Of a DNA stretch of 64,000 nt, positions 35,464 through 45,403 are shown piece by piece (position 1 is the first letter of the stretch; each line of letters starts with the position of its first letter). The DNA comes from an uncultured Acetobacteraceae bacterium. GTDB taxonomy: Bacteria; Pseudomonadota; Alphaproteobacteria; Acetobacterales; Acetobacteraceae. The notes under the pieces were generated by a model that saw only the letters and a list, made by a program, of their open reading frames with translations, was not told where the DNA came from and searched no databases. Both the position numbers and the translations under genes were made by a program. The stretch covers positions 1-64,000 of the forward strand of contig CAIRCM010000008.1 in the NCBI GenBank assembly GCA_903877125.1, read 5' to 3'.

Positions 35464-36450
35464 ATGGCACACCGTCTGCCCATCGATCCCTACATCGCCG
35501 CTATCGTCGCCACGGTCGGTGTCGCCTCGGTCCTGCCCGCGCAGGGGGCGATCGAGGCCAGCTTGGGCGGGCTGACCTATGCCGCGATCGCGCTGCTGTT
35601 TTTCCTGCACGGCGCCCGGCTGGCACCGCGGGCGGCACTGGCCGGCGCCAGCCACTGGCGCCTGCACATCGTCGTGTTGGTCAGCACCTTCGTGCTGTTC
35701 CCCGCCTTGGGTCTGGGGCTGAGGGCGATGTTTCCCCGCTTGCTGCCCCCCGAACTTTGGACCGGTCTGATCCTGCTCTGTGTGTTGCCGTCGACCGTGC
35801 AGGCGTCGATCGCCTTCACCTCGATCGCCCGCGGCAACGTGCCGGCAGCGCTTTGCGCCGCCACCGCGTCGAACCTTCTGGGCATGGGCCTTACCCCGCT
35901 GCTGGCAGGCCTGCTGCTGGGCACCCAAGGCGGGCTCTCCGGCCACGCCGTGTGGAGTATCGTCCTGCAACTGCTGGTCCCGTTCGCGGCTGGCCAATGC
36001 GCCCGTCCGCTGATCGGTGCCTGGGTCGCCCGCCACAAGCAGATGCTGGGGCTGGTCGATCGCGGCTCGATCCTGTTGGTGGTCTACGGCGCCTTCAGCG
36101 AAGGAATGAACGAGGGTATCTGGCACCAGCTCGACCTGCACGGCCTGGCGACGCTTGGTGCCGTGGATGCGGCGCTGCTTGCCGCGGTGGTGCTGATCAC
36201 CGCCGCGACCAGCCGGCTGCTTGGCTTTTCAAAGGCCGACGAGATCGTGGCGGTGTTCTGCGGTTCCAAGAAGAGCTTGGCGAGCGGTCTTCCGATGGCG
36301 ACCGTGTTGCTGGCCGGCCAGTCGGTGGGATTGATCGTGCTGCCACTGATGCTGTTCCATCAGATACAGCTGATGGCCTGCGCGGCCCTGGCTCGCCGCT
36401 ATGCGGCACGTTCGGAAATGCCGCGCGACTCGGCACTCGCGGCGGCGTAA
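35464..36450 (+). CDS. Bile acid:sodium symporter family transporter
   Basis: A 328-residue inner-membrane transporter with about nine or ten hydrophobic helices. It resembles the YfeH/SBF-like branch: ALLFFLHGARLAPRAAL near residue 45, CVLPSTVQASIAFTSIARGN, AALCAATASNLLGMGLTPL and FCGSKKSLASGLPMATVLL. The transported solute is unknown; family members move bile acids, pantoate or organic anions with sodium. It diverges from LysR, which probably controls it. Confidence 0.88.
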   Translation: MAHRLPIDPYIAAIVATVGVASVLPAQGAIEASLGGLTYAAIALLFFLHGARLAPRAALAGASHWRLHIVVLVSTFVLFPALGLGLRAMFPRLLPPELWTGLILLCVLPSTVQASIAFTSIARGNVPAALCAATASNLLGMGLTPLLAGLLLGTQGGLSGHAVWSIVLQLLVPFAAGQCARPLIGAWVARHKQMLGLVDRGSILLVVYGAFSEGMNEGIWHQLDLHGLATLGAVDAALLAAVVLITAATSRLLGFSKADEIVAVFCGSKKSLASGLPMATVLLAGQSVGLIVLPLMLFHQIQLMACAALARRYAARSEMPRDSALAAA

Positions 36451-36465
36451 ATGGGTGTCTGACGA

Positions 36466-36485
36466 AATTCACGATAATTCACGAT
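36466..36485. repeat. Tandem decamer AATTCACGAT x2
   Basis: AATTCACGATAATTCACGAT consists of two direct 10-bp copies, 15 bases after the transporter stop. A third copy lies at 35369-35378 before the gene. The remaining gap to the next gene (36486-36598) shows nothing else clear. Confidence 0.6.
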
Positions 36486-36598
36486 GTGTACGCGCAGGGG
36501 ACGAACGTATTCACGCTAGGCAGTCTGTGTCTGGCCAATAAACCGGGTCACACTCGGGCTTCATCGCTGATGACAGCACCCAGTGAAAGAGGCTCTCG

Positions 36599-37078
36599 AT
36601 GACCCATGTTCCCGCCCAGCTGCTAGCCGATCGTTTCGCTCCAATCGAAATTGCGACGATGGCGACGACACAATGCCAGCCTGTGCTGGCCGTGGTCAGC
36701 GACAACCCTGATGTTGCATCGGCACTTGATACAATATGCGACTTCCTCGGATTTGGCATTGAACTGCTTTCGACCGACACCGACCTGGGGCCATTGCTGG
36801 CGCGCTACAAACCGATGGCGGTCGTGGCCGAACTCGACGGCGCCGGCCAGGATGGATGCCACGTGATGATGCAGGTCGCCGATCACGACGCGACGCTGCC
36901 GTTGCTGATCCTGACGGGCGACGAGCCCGGTATATCCGGTGCCGTGGATGCGATCGAGGAACTCTGGCATCTGACCAGCGTCACGCAGTCCCGTCATCTG
37001 CCCGCGATTGGCGATCTGGTGGAATTTCTGTTCCACGCGGGGCGTCGTGGAAACTGCGTCCGCATGATGCCCTTGTGA
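36599..37078 (+). CDS. Pseudo-receiver domain protein
   Basis: A 159-residue single-domain protein that resembles a response-regulator receiver: VLAVVSDNPDVASALDTICD gives an N-terminal strand with acidic residues, PMAVVAELDGAGQDG the central strand, and PLLILTGDEP the strand with the conserved Thr. Where the phosphorylated Asp is expected, a Glu (E78) stands, with D80 shifted by two. No kinase or output domain is nearby. AGAGG precedes the ATG. Function unknown. Confidence 0.65.
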   Translation: MTHVPAQLLADRFAPIEIATMATTQCQPVLAVVSDNPDVASALDTICDFLGFGIELLSTDTDLGPLLARYKPMAVVAELDGAGQDGCHVMMQVADHDATLPLLILTGDEPGISGAVDAIEELWHLTSVTQSRHLPAIGDLVEFLFHAGRRGNCVRMMPL

Positions 37079-37161
37079 CAACAAGCCCGCGGCGCTCGGG
37101 CGTGACATTCCCGTTGTTTGTCCGGTAACCTCCCGAGCGGACGAAGCCAGGGGGGGATGGC

Positions 37162-38010
37162 ATGAAGGCGCTTGGATTATTGACGTTGGTCGTTACGATG
37201 TTCGTGTCCTTCGCCGCTGCGGCGGCGGAACCCGATATCGCCCGTGGTCAGTATCTTCTCAATGGCATCGTTGCCTGCGGCAATTGCCATTCACCCCGGG
37301 GCCCGGATGGAAATGTACCCGCCGGCCAGGAACTGGCTGGCGGTCTGGTCATCGAGACCCCGGGGTTCAGCGCTGTCGCCCCGAACATCACACCCGACAA
37401 GGACACCGGAATCTGCAACTGGACCGACGCGCAGATCGTCGCCGCGATCCGCGACGGCAAGCGCCCCGACGGCACGCTGATCGGCCCGCCGATGCCCATC
37501 GGGTTCTATCGGAATATGTCTGATAACGACGTGCGTGCCATCGTCGCGGCGTTGCGGGCGGTAAGGCCGGTCAACCACGCTGTCGGAAAATCGACATACA
37601 AGATCCCCTTGCCGCCGTCCTATGGCCCACCGGTGGAACGGGTGGCGGATGTGCCCCGAGCCAACGCGGTCGCGTATAGCAAATATCTCGCGGAGATCGG
37701 CCATTGCATGGAATGCCACACGCCGCGCGTAAAAGGCGTTCTGGATATGGCCCGTGTCGGTGGTGGCGGACAGGAACTGCCGGCCGGAAATGGCGGGATC
37801 GTGGTGTCGGCCAATCTGACCCCGGGGAACCCGAACGGCATGGCACGCTGGACCGACGCCCAGGTGAAGGCCACCATCGCTACAGGCATCCGGCCGGACG
37901 GACGGAAGCTGGTGCCGCTGATGGCGTTCGATTGGTATAGAACGATCAAGACCGACGACATGAACGCCCTGGTCGCCTATTTACGGACCTTGAAGGCGGT
38001 CGGGAATTGA
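37162..38010 (+). CDS. Diheme cytochrome c
   Basis: A 282-residue periplasmic cytochrome with a signal peptide (MKALGLLTLVVTMFVSFAAA) and two CxxCH haem motifs: CGNCH at residues 39-43 and CMECH at 182-186. Each lies in a class I cytochrome c fold of the kind found as electron-accepting subunits of alcohol, aldehyde or sugar dehydrogenases. No dehydrogenase partner is adjacent; a sulfatase gene follows 19 bases later. The partner is unknown. Confidence 0.92.
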   Translation: MKALGLLTLVVTMFVSFAAAAAEPDIARGQYLLNGIVACGNCHSPRGPDGNVPAGQELAGGLVIETPGFSAVAPNITPDKDTGICNWTDAQIVAAIRDGKRPDGTLIGPPMPIGFYRNMSDNDVRAIVAALRAVRPVNHAVGKSTYKIPLPPSYGPPVERVADVPRANAVAYSKYLAEIGHCMECHTPRVKGVLDMARVGGGGQELPAGNGGIVVSANLTPGNPNGMARWTDAQVKATIATGIRPDGRKLVPLMAFDWYRTIKTDDMNALVAYLRTLKAVGN

Positions 38011-38029
38011 CCGCCAAGGGGAGAATCCC

Positions 38030-39469
38030 ATGCCGTCGTCCAAGAACCTCATCGTCATCATGTCCGATGAGCACAATCCCTTCGTCGCTGGTTACGCTGG
38101 CCACCCGGTCATCGACACTCCGAATCTCGACCGCATCGCCGCGGGCGGCACGCGCTTTTCGGCCGCCTATACCCCGTCGCCGATTTGCGTCCCTGCCCGA
38201 GCCAGCTTCATCACCGGCCAGCCGGTGCATGTACACAAGGCATGGGACAACGCGATCGCCTATGGCGGAGTGCCGCCGGGTTGGGCGCACATGCTGCGGG
38301 ACCGGGGCCATATGGCGGTGTCGATCGGCAAGCTCCACTACAAGGGCCATGGCGGGGACGATTACGGCTTTACCGAATCCCGTTTGGCGATGCACATCGC
38401 CGGCGGTGTGGGCGACGTCACGCATCTGATCCGCGATCCCGACGATGTCCGCATCAGCGGTGCGTCCCTGCTCCGCAACGCCAAAGCGGGGGAGAGCGAC
38501 TATACGCTGTACGACCGGCAGATTGCCGCCGACGCCCAGGTCTGGCTGCGCGAAACCGGTGCGAAGCGGCATGACAAGCCATGGGTTCTGTTCGTATCGC
38601 TGGTGTCCCCGCATTTTCCGCTGACCGCGCCCCCTGAGCATTTTTACCGCTACCGGGGGCGGAATTTGCCTCGGCCAAAGCTGTACGATGAGGGCGATCG
38701 GCCGATGCATCCGTACGTGGCAATGTATCGTCGCAAGTCGCATTACGACGCGCCGTTCAAGGGCGACGACGATCTGAACCGGGCATTGGCAGGATATTTC
38801 GGGTTGGTGTCGTTCCTGGATGAGCAGATTGGCAAAATCATGACCGCCGTGGACGCGGCCGGGCTGCGGGAGACGACGCGGATCGTTTACACATCGGATC
38901 ACGGTGACAACCTCGGCACGCGCGGGCTTTGGGGCAAGGCCACGATGTATGAGGAGAGCGCGGGAATTCCCATGCTGCTGACAGGCGCCGATGTGCCGTC
39001 GGCCGCCGTTTGCCGTACGCCCGTGACGCTGTGCGACGTCTCCGCCACCATCCTGGACGCGGTGGGGGTGACCGACGTGTCACTTCCGGGTGCGTCGCTT
39101 CTGCGTCTTGCGAACGCGCCGGCCGAGGACCGCGTCGCACTGTCCGAATTCCATACCTACGGCCCCGACGCGTTTTATATGTTGCGGACGTTGCAGCATA
39201 AATATGTGCATTACGTCGGCGCGCCGCCGCAACTGTTCGATCTGGAGGCCGACCCCGAGGAACTGAACGACCTCGGATCGGCGAACAGCGCGGCCGGGAT
39301 TCGCGCGGCGCTGGAGGCTCGATTGCGAGAATTGGTCGATCCCGAGGCCGCGGACAGCGATGCGAAAGCGGATCAGGCGGCGATGGTCGAGGTTTATGGC
39401 GGGGAGGCGGTGTTGCGCGCGAAAACCCCGGCGGCCTTTACCCCACCGCCAGCCATCGGCGGGCATTGA
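38030..39469 (+). CDS. Sulfatase-like hydrolase
   Basis: A 479-residue alkaline-phosphatase-superfamily enzyme. The N-terminal metal ligand MSDEHN and the sulfatase signature CVPARASF, with Cys53 as the residue converted to formylglycine, are present; YTSDHGDNLGTRGLWGK supplies further metal and active-site residues. Substrates may be sulfate or phosphonate esters. No signal peptide is seen, unlike many sulfatases. GGGGAGAA precedes the ATG. It follows the cytochrome c gene and converges with the LLM oxidoreductase. Confidence 0.9.
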   Translation: MPSSKNLIVIMSDEHNPFVAGYAGHPVIDTPNLDRIAAGGTRFSAAYTPSPICVPARASFITGQPVHVHKAWDNAIAYGGVPPGWAHMLRDRGHMAVSIGKLHYKGHGGDDYGFTESRLAMHIAGGVGDVTHLIRDPDDVRISGASLLRNAKAGESDYTLYDRQIAADAQVWLRETGAKRHDKPWVLFVSLVSPHFPLTAPPEHFYRYRGRNLPRPKLYDEGDRPMHPYVAMYRRKSHYDAPFKGDDDLNRALAGYFGLVSFLDEQIGKIMTAVDAAGLRETTRIVYTSDHGDNLGTRGLWGKATMYEESAGIPMLLTGADVPSAAVCRTPVTLCDVSATILDAVGVTDVSLPGASLLRLANAPAEDRVALSEFHTYGPDAFYMLRTLQHKYVHYVGAPPQLFDLEADPEELNDLGSANSAAGIRAALEARLRELVDPEAADSDAKADQAAMVEVYGGEAVLRAKTPAAFTPPPAIGGH

Positions 39470-39485
39470 AGGCCGCCCGGCGTTC

Positions 39486-40646
39486 CTAACCCCGCTTGGT
39501 GAACGCCGGCATCACTTCCTTGCTCACCCACTGGAACTGCTCGATCATCCGAGCCTGCGGCGTGCCCATCGGCGTGCTCAGGTTGATGTGCTCCATGCCT
39601 GGGTAGCGCGTTTCAAGGTCCTTCAGATACGCAACAAGTCCTTCCGGCGGGCCGGCGTACCAGGCCCCGGTTTCTATGAAGCTTTCCAGGGTCGGCACCC
39701 CCGCTTCGTACCAGCCGCCGCGTTTGGCGATGGCGGCGATATGTTCCGGCTTCGCGCCCGGCAGGAAGCCGAGGGGCGCGAACATCTTGGCATGTTCCTC
39801 GTACACGGGGCGCAGCGCCTCGATGGCTTTCTCCTTCGTATCCTCCAGATGGAAGAAGATGCCGAGCATGAGGTTTTCGCCGAGTTTCAGGTCTTGGCCG
39901 GCGCGCGCCGCGGCGTCGCGGTAGGCGGTGATCGGTCCCTGTTGCAACGTCGCCGCCCCGCCGCCGACCGCACCCTTGATGCCGTGCTTGACCATGAAAT
40001 CGAGCCCGCGCGCCCCCGCGCTGACCACCGGCTGCCAGGTTTCGACCGGCAGGTTGACCGGCCGCGGCACCAGCGTCAGTTCCTTGAGCTGGTAGCCGCG
40101 ATACGGCACTTCCGGCGGCAGAGTGTAGTACTTGCCCTTGTGCGAGAATGATTCGTTATTGAACGCCTTGAACAGGATTTCCACCTGTTCCTCGAACAGG
40201 TCACGGTTGGCGTTCTGGTCCAGCATCGGGGCGCCGAAGGTTTCGACCTCCCGCGTGTGGTAGCCGCGGCCGACGCCGAAGACCGTTCGGCCTTTGGTGA
40301 GAATATCGGCGACCGCGTAATCCTCCGCCAGACGCAGCGGGTGCCACATCGGTGCGATGTTGAAACCGCAGCCGGTTTTCAGGTTTTTCGTCAGATGCGC
40401 CAGATGTACGGCGAGCATCAGCAAATTGGGGATGACCTCATACCCTTCGAACTGGAAGTGGTGCTCGGCCATCCACAACGTGTCCCAGCCGCCTTCATCC
40501 ATGACCTTCGCCACCGCTTCCGTCTTGGCGAAGACGCCGGCCAGTTCCGCGTTGGAAAAGCGGCGCTCGTTGGCCGGGGTCGCGTCCTTCCCGTGATCGG
40601 GCAGATCGACATGGCCGGGGTAGACGGTGGCGAATTTGGTGATCAT
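39486..40646 (-). CDS. LLM-class flavin-dependent oxidoreductase (luciferase-like)
   Basis: A 386-residue TIM-barrel monooxygenase that uses reduced flavin. GWDTLWMAEHHFQFEGYEVI is the family's early signature and GRTVFGVGRGYHTREVETFG the flavin-binding region. Its flavin reductase partner lies 4 bases upstream on the same strand, so the pair forms a two-component monooxygenase. Substrate unknown. Confidence 0.92.
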   Translation of the reverse strand: MITKFATVYPGHVDLPDHGKDATPANERRFSNAELAGVFAKTEAVAKVMDEGGWDTLWMAEHHFQFEGYEVIPNLLMLAVHLAHLTKNLKTGCGFNIAPMWHPLRLAEDYAVADILTKGRTVFGVGRGYHTREVETFGAPMLDQNANRDLFEEQVEILFKAFNNESFSHKGKYYTLPPEVPYRGYQLKELTLVPRPVNLPVETWQPVVSAGARGLDFMVKHGIKGAVGGGAATLQQGPITAYRDAAARAGQDLKLGENLMLGIFFHLEDTKEKAIEALRPVYEEHAKMFAPLGFLPGAKPEHIAAIAKRGGWYEAGVPTLESFIETGAWYAGPPEGLVAYLKDLETRYPGMEHINLSTPMGTPQARMIEQFQWVSKEVMPAFTKRG

Positions 40647-40650
40647 GGCA

Positions 40651-41154
40651 TCAGCCTCCGTAATAGACGGTGTCGCCGAGGTCCTTCATTTCCAGGATCG
40701 CCGCGTCCGCGCGACCTTCGGGGGCCTTGATCAGGTGGGCTTCGGTCACCTCGGCCACCACCACGCTGTGGTCGCCCATTTCCAGCACCTGCTTTACCGA
40801 ACATTCGACGGCGGCGATGGCGATGTCGAGGATCGCGCAGCCATTGCCGCCCGCCTTGAAGCCGAAGCCGTTGATCTTGCCGTCCTCGACCTTGGCCGGC
40901 TTGAAGAACGCGAACGCCGCGCCTTTGCCGTCCTTGCCCAGCATGTTCAGGGTGAACTTGCCGGTGCCCTTCACCACGGTATGGGCGCCGGAATCGGCCT
41001 TGACGCCGACAACCACCAGTGGCGGCGCGAACGAGGACTGGGTGACCCAGTTGACCGTCGCCGCGCCGACATTGCCTTTGCCGTCATCGGATGTCAGCAC
41101 GTAGATCCCGTAGGGGATCATGCGCAGAGTGGTCTTCTTCGCGGCGTCGTCCAT
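40651..41154 (-). CDS. Flavin reductase family protein
   Basis: A 167-residue FMN-binding split-barrel protein (RMIPYGIYVLTSDDGKGNVG, NWVTQSSFAPPLVVVGVKA) that supplies reduced flavin, presumably to the adjacent LLM monooxygenase. A GGGAGGG ribosome binding site precedes the ATG and is partly caught in a perfect 8-bp inverted repeat (41162-41187), so initiation may be controlled. Confidence 0.92.
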   Translation of the reverse strand: MDDAAKKTTLRMIPYGIYVLTSDDGKGNVGAATVNWVTQSSFAPPLVVVGVKADSGAHTVVKGTGKFTLNMLGKDGKGAAFAFFKPAKVEDGKINGFGFKAGGNGCAILDIAIAAVECSVKQVLEMGDHSVVVAEVTEAHLIKAPEGRADAAILEMKDLGDTVYYGG

Positions 41155-41161
41155 AGTTCCC

Positions 41162-41187
41162 TCCCAAGGGTTCGGTTAACCTTGGGA
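41162..41187 (-). promoter_or_regulatory. Inverted repeat overlapping the flavin reductase SD
   Basis: TCCCAAGG (41162-41169) and CCTTGGGA (41180-41187) form a perfect 8-bp stem with a 10-base loop in the phoB-flavin reductase gap. On the minus strand the second arm runs into the GGGAGGG ribosome binding site. It may end phoB transcription, limit initiation of the reductase gene, or both. Confidence 0.5.
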
Positions 41188-41199
41188 AAGAGTAAAGGC

Positions 41200-41925
41200 T
41201 CAGACCGCTTCGGTGTCCAGCGCGTAGCCGGCGGTGCGGACAGTGCGGACGACGTCGAGCTCGCCCTCGCCGTTGATCGATTTGCGCAGCCGGCGGATAT
41301 GCACGTCGACGGTGCGGGGTTCGACATGGATGTCCGGTCCCCAGACCGCGTCCAGCAATTCTTCCCGCGTAAAGACCCGGCGCGGATGCTGAAGGAAGAA
41401 TTCCAGCAGACGAAACTCCGTCGGCCCGAGGGGAATGCGCCGCCCATTGCGGGTCACCCGGTGCGTCGCCAAATCCATTTCGATATCGTGGAACGCGAGC
41501 TGCCCCTTCACCGGAACGGTCGACGACCGACGGAGCAGCGCCCGCATACGAGCCATCAGCGCTTCGATGTTGAATGGCTTCGTGACGTAGTCGTCGGCAC
41601 CGGTGTTGAGCGCGCGAACGGCGTCCTGATCCTCGGTCCGGGCGGTGACCATGATCACCGGCAGATCGCGGGTGTTGGGGCGGCGGCGGAGCTGGCGACA
41701 GACCTCGATGCCCGACAACGTCGGCATCATCCAGTCCAGCAGTACCAGATCAGGTCGCGTCTCGGCGATGCGAGTGAGCGCTTCCTGCCCGTCGGCGGCT
41801 TCCTCGACCCGGAAACCCTGCTTTTCCAGATTGTAACGCAGCATCGTTGCAAGCGGTGCTTCGTCCTCGACCACCATGATCAGCGGCTTTGGCAGGCTCG
41901 ATACGCCATCGGGCATGGTCAGCAA
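41200..41925 (-). CDS. phoB: Phosphate regulon response regulator PhoB
   Basis: PhoB binds Pho boxes when phosphorylated under phosphate limitation. The 241-residue protein has the receiver domain with phospho-acceptor Asp64 (VLLDWMMP), the Thr in VTARTE and Lys in TKPFN, and a C-terminal winged helix (FREL-type: LGPTEFRLLEFFLQHPRRVF, then VDVHIRRLRKSI). It is the last gene of the pst operon; no phoR kinase gene accompanies it in the window. Confidence 0.95.
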   Translation of the reverse strand: MLTMPDGVSSLPKPLIMVVEDEAPLATMLRYNLEKQGFRVEEAADGQEALTRIAETRPDLVLLDWMMPTLSGIEVCRQLRRRPNTRDLPVIMVTARTEDQDAVRALNTGADDYVTKPFNIEALMARMRALLRRSSTVPVKGQLAFHDIEMDLATHRVTRNGRRIPLGPTEFRLLEFFLQHPRRVFTREELLDAVWGPDIHVEPRTVDVHIRRLRKSINGEGELDVVRTVRTAGYALDTEAV

Positions 41926-41933
41926 CTCCTGTC

Positions 41934-42653
41934 TTATTCTTTCGGCCGCACGACGGCGTAGGCCGAGGTGTCACCCTTCGGCCGGACATCGGGCAATACC
42001 TCGCCCCGAACGGCGTAGTAGACCGTTTCGGCGATGTTGGTGGTGTGATCGCCGATCCGTTCCAGGTTCTTGGCGATGAACAGCAGATGGGTGCACGGGG
42101 TGATGTTCCGCGGGTCTTCCATCATGTAGGTGATCAACTCGCGGAAGATGCCGTTGTAGACAGCATCCACCGTCGCGTCGGAGCGCCAGACCTCGATCGC
42201 CTTGTCGGTATCGTCGGTGCCTACGGCATCGATGATGTTCTTCAGTTGTGCCTGCACCAACTGGCACATATGGGCCAGGCCAGCGAACGGAATGGGCATC
42301 GGAAATTGCGAGAGCACGATGCTGCGCTTGGCGACGTTGGTTGCATAATCGCCGATCCGTTCCAGATCGCCGGTCATCTTCAACGATGCGACGATGAACC
42401 GCAGGTCGGCCGCCATCGGCTGGCGCAGCGCCAGCATGCGGACAACGTTCTGTTCAACTTCGCGTTCCAGCGCGTCGACCCGGGGGTCTTCTTCGACGAC
42501 CTTCATCGCGGCATCGTTGTCGCGGTGGATGATGGCCTGCGTGGCGAGCGAAACCTGGTTTTCCACCATGCCGCCCATGTCGGCCATCATCGCGCGAAGG
42601 CGTTTCAGTTCTGTATCGTAGCTTTTGACGAGATGTTCGGGTGCGTCCGACAT
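41934..42653 (-). CDS. phoU: Phosphate signalling regulator PhoU
   Basis: PhoU links the Pst transporter to PhoR and represses the Pho regulon in phosphate-rich medium. The 239-residue protein has the two repeated helical PhoU domains with the paired metal-binding patterns (LKMTGDLERIGDYATNVAKR and AKNLERIGDHTTNIAETV). I chose MSDAPEHL at 42653; the upstream extension overlaps pstB. It lies between pstB (19-base gap) and phoB (8-base gap). Confidence 0.96.
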   Translation of the reverse strand: MSDAPEHLVKSYDTELKRLRAMMADMGGMVENQVSLATQAIIHRDNDAAMKVVEEDPRVDALEREVEQNVVRMLALRQPMAADLRFIVASLKMTGDLERIGDYATNVAKRSIVLSQFPMPIPFAGLAHMCQLVQAQLKNIIDAVGTDDTDKAIEVWRSDATVDAVYNGIFRELITYMMEDPRNITPCTHLLFIAKNLERIGDHTTNIAETVYYAVRGEVLPDVRPKGDTSAYAVVRPKE

Positions 42654-42672
42654 GGCATTGAATCCTTGGCGC

Positions 42673-43503
<831 letters not shown>

Positions 43504-43518
43504 TTGTCCGTTAAGGGC

Positions 43519-44409
43519 TCAGCGCTTACCGCGAAGGGCGAACCGCGCGAGGATATTGATGGTCAATACGCCAACGGTGATCAACAGCGCGCCGACCCAG
43601 GCCAGTTGCACCCAGTCTTCGAACGCCGAACCCGCGTACTGGTAGATGGCGACCGGCAGGCTCGCCATCGGGCTGCCCATGCCACCCAGCGCGGAGGAGT
43701 TGCCAAGGCTGGTGAACAGCAGCGGAGCGGTTTCCCCGGCGATCCGCGCGATGGCCAGAAGCACGCCGGTGACGATGCCTTCCTTCGCTGAACGGTAGCA
43801 GATCAACGTGATCATTTTCCATTTCGGCGCGCCGAGGCCGATCGCGGCTTCCCGCAAGGTCGCGGGGATCAAATGCAGCATGTCTTCCGTCGTGCGTACC
43901 ACGATGGGGATGACGATGATCGCCAGTGCGAGACTGCCGGCGATGCCGCTAAAACCGCCAACCGGCTCAACCAGGAACTGATAGACGAACAGGCCGATCA
44001 GGATCGACGGTGCCGAGAGCAGAATGTCCGATACGAAACGCACGATGTCGGCGATCTTCGACCCCTGACCGTATTCCGCCAGATAGGTGCCGACCATCAG
44101 ACCGATCGGCGTGCCAACGGCCGTGCCGATCACGGTCTGGATGAGCGTGCCCAGGATCGCGTTCAGCAGCCCGCCACCCGATCCCGGTGGTTTGGTCATC
44201 GTGGTGAAGACCGACAGCGACAACCCTCCCACGCCCTTGACCAGCAATGTGAACAGAATCGATGCCAGCATCACCAGCCCGATCAACGTCGCCAGGATGC
44301 AGAGATATTTGACGATCGTATCGGACCGGCGCCGGCGGTTGCTGAGGCGCTGAGCGACCGTCTCATTCTTGGCCGCGCCGGGGATGGAGGAATACGTGGT
44401 CGCGCTCAT
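43519..44409 (-). CDS. pstA: Phosphate ABC transporter permease PstA
   Basis: The membrane permease subunit of the Pst importer. The 296-residue protein has six predicted helices and the EAA loop region ([20 protein letters not shown]). Length is typical. It begins 4 bases after the pstC stop and is likely coupled to it. Confidence 0.95.
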   Translation of the reverse strand: MSATTYSSIPGAAKNETVAQRLSNRRRRSDTIVKYLCILATLIGLVMLASILFTLLVKGVGGLSLSVFTTMTKPPGSGGGLLNAILGTLIQTVIGTAVGTPIGLMVGTYLAEYGQGSKIADIVRFVSDILLSAPSILIGLFVYQFLVEPVGGFSGIAGSLALAIIVIPIVVRTTEDMLHLIPATLREAAIGLGAPKWKMITLICYRSAKEGIVTGVLLAIARIAGETAPLLFTSLGNSSALGGMGSPMASLPVAIYQYAGSAFEDWVQLAWVGALLITVGVLTINILARFALRGKR

Positions 44410-44413
44410 GGCA

Positions 44414-45378
44414 TCAGCCCTTCAAGCGGGGTTTGAGCATCATGCGCGAGATCGTCAGCACGATGAACGAGATCACGAACAGGATGAACCCTAGGGCCAG
44501 CAGCGAAGAAAGCTTCAGGCTGCCGGCGGGACTTTCAGGAAATTCCAGCGCGACGATTGAAGCGATGGTATTCCCCGCCCCGAAAAGCGAGGTCGCGATC
44601 CGGTCGGAATTACCAATCACGAAGGTCACCGCCATCGTCTCGCCCAGCGCGCGGCCCAGACCCAGCATGATGCCGCCGACGACCGATGTGCGGGTATATG
44701 GCAGCACGATGGAGCGCATCACCTCCCACCGCGTGCAGCCGACACCGTAAGCCGACTCTTTATAGACCTGCGGGACGGTATCGAACACGTCGCGCATTGT
44801 CGCGGCGATGAATGGGATGATCATGACCGCCAGAACGAAAGCGGCGGTGAAGATGCCGGGCCGAAGGGCGGGCCGGAAAACAGATCTTCCAGGACCGGAA
44901 TACCGTCGAACAGATCGATCGCCGGCGGCTGGATGTAGGTGCTCATCAATGGCACGATGACGAAAAAGCCCCACATGCCGTAGATGATCGACGGCACGGC
45001 GGCGAGCAATTCGATCGCGGTTCCCACCGGGCGGCGCATCCAGTCGGGCGCCAGTTCGGTCAGAAAAAACGCGATTCCGAACGCGAGCGGCACGGACAGG
45101 AACAGTGCCAGCGTCGCGGTCACGAGCGTGCCGAAGATCGAAACAAGCGCACCGAAATTCTCGGTGACAGGGTTCCATTCGGCCGAGATCACGAAGCCGG
45201 GGCCGAACTTCATGAATGCCTGCAGGCCGCCCAGGAACAGAATGACGATCAGACTGCCCAACAGCACCAGGACAAACCCGCCGGAGCAGCGGGCGATGGC
45301 GGCGAAAATCGCGTCGCCGGCCGAACGCCGGGGGGCGCTGGCGGGGATCGCATCTGTGGCGGTAACGGCTTGCTGCAC
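44414..45378 (-). pseudogene. pstC: Phosphate permease PstC, frameshifted
   Basis: The permease partner of PstA, here interrupted. The N-terminal half (from 45378) reads MQQAVTATDAIPA and carries three helices up to LEDLFSGPPFGP; the family then continues in another frame with GIFTAAFVLAVMIIPFIAAT, the EAA loop YKESAYGVGCTRWEVMRSIV and the last helices to the stop at 44414. The switch lies near 44856-44862, where adding one C/G to GATGCCGGGCC would restore a 321-residue protein. Both halves are well conserved, so either the mutation is very recent or it is a sequence error. Confidence 0.88.
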
Positions 45379-45403
45379 TTTCGATATCCAGATGTCGCGT
45401 GGG

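Noticed and set aside
44856-44862. Programmed frameshift in pstC
   Set aside because: No slippery heptamer or downstream structure is evident and PstC is not known to use frameshifting; mutation or sequence error is simpler.
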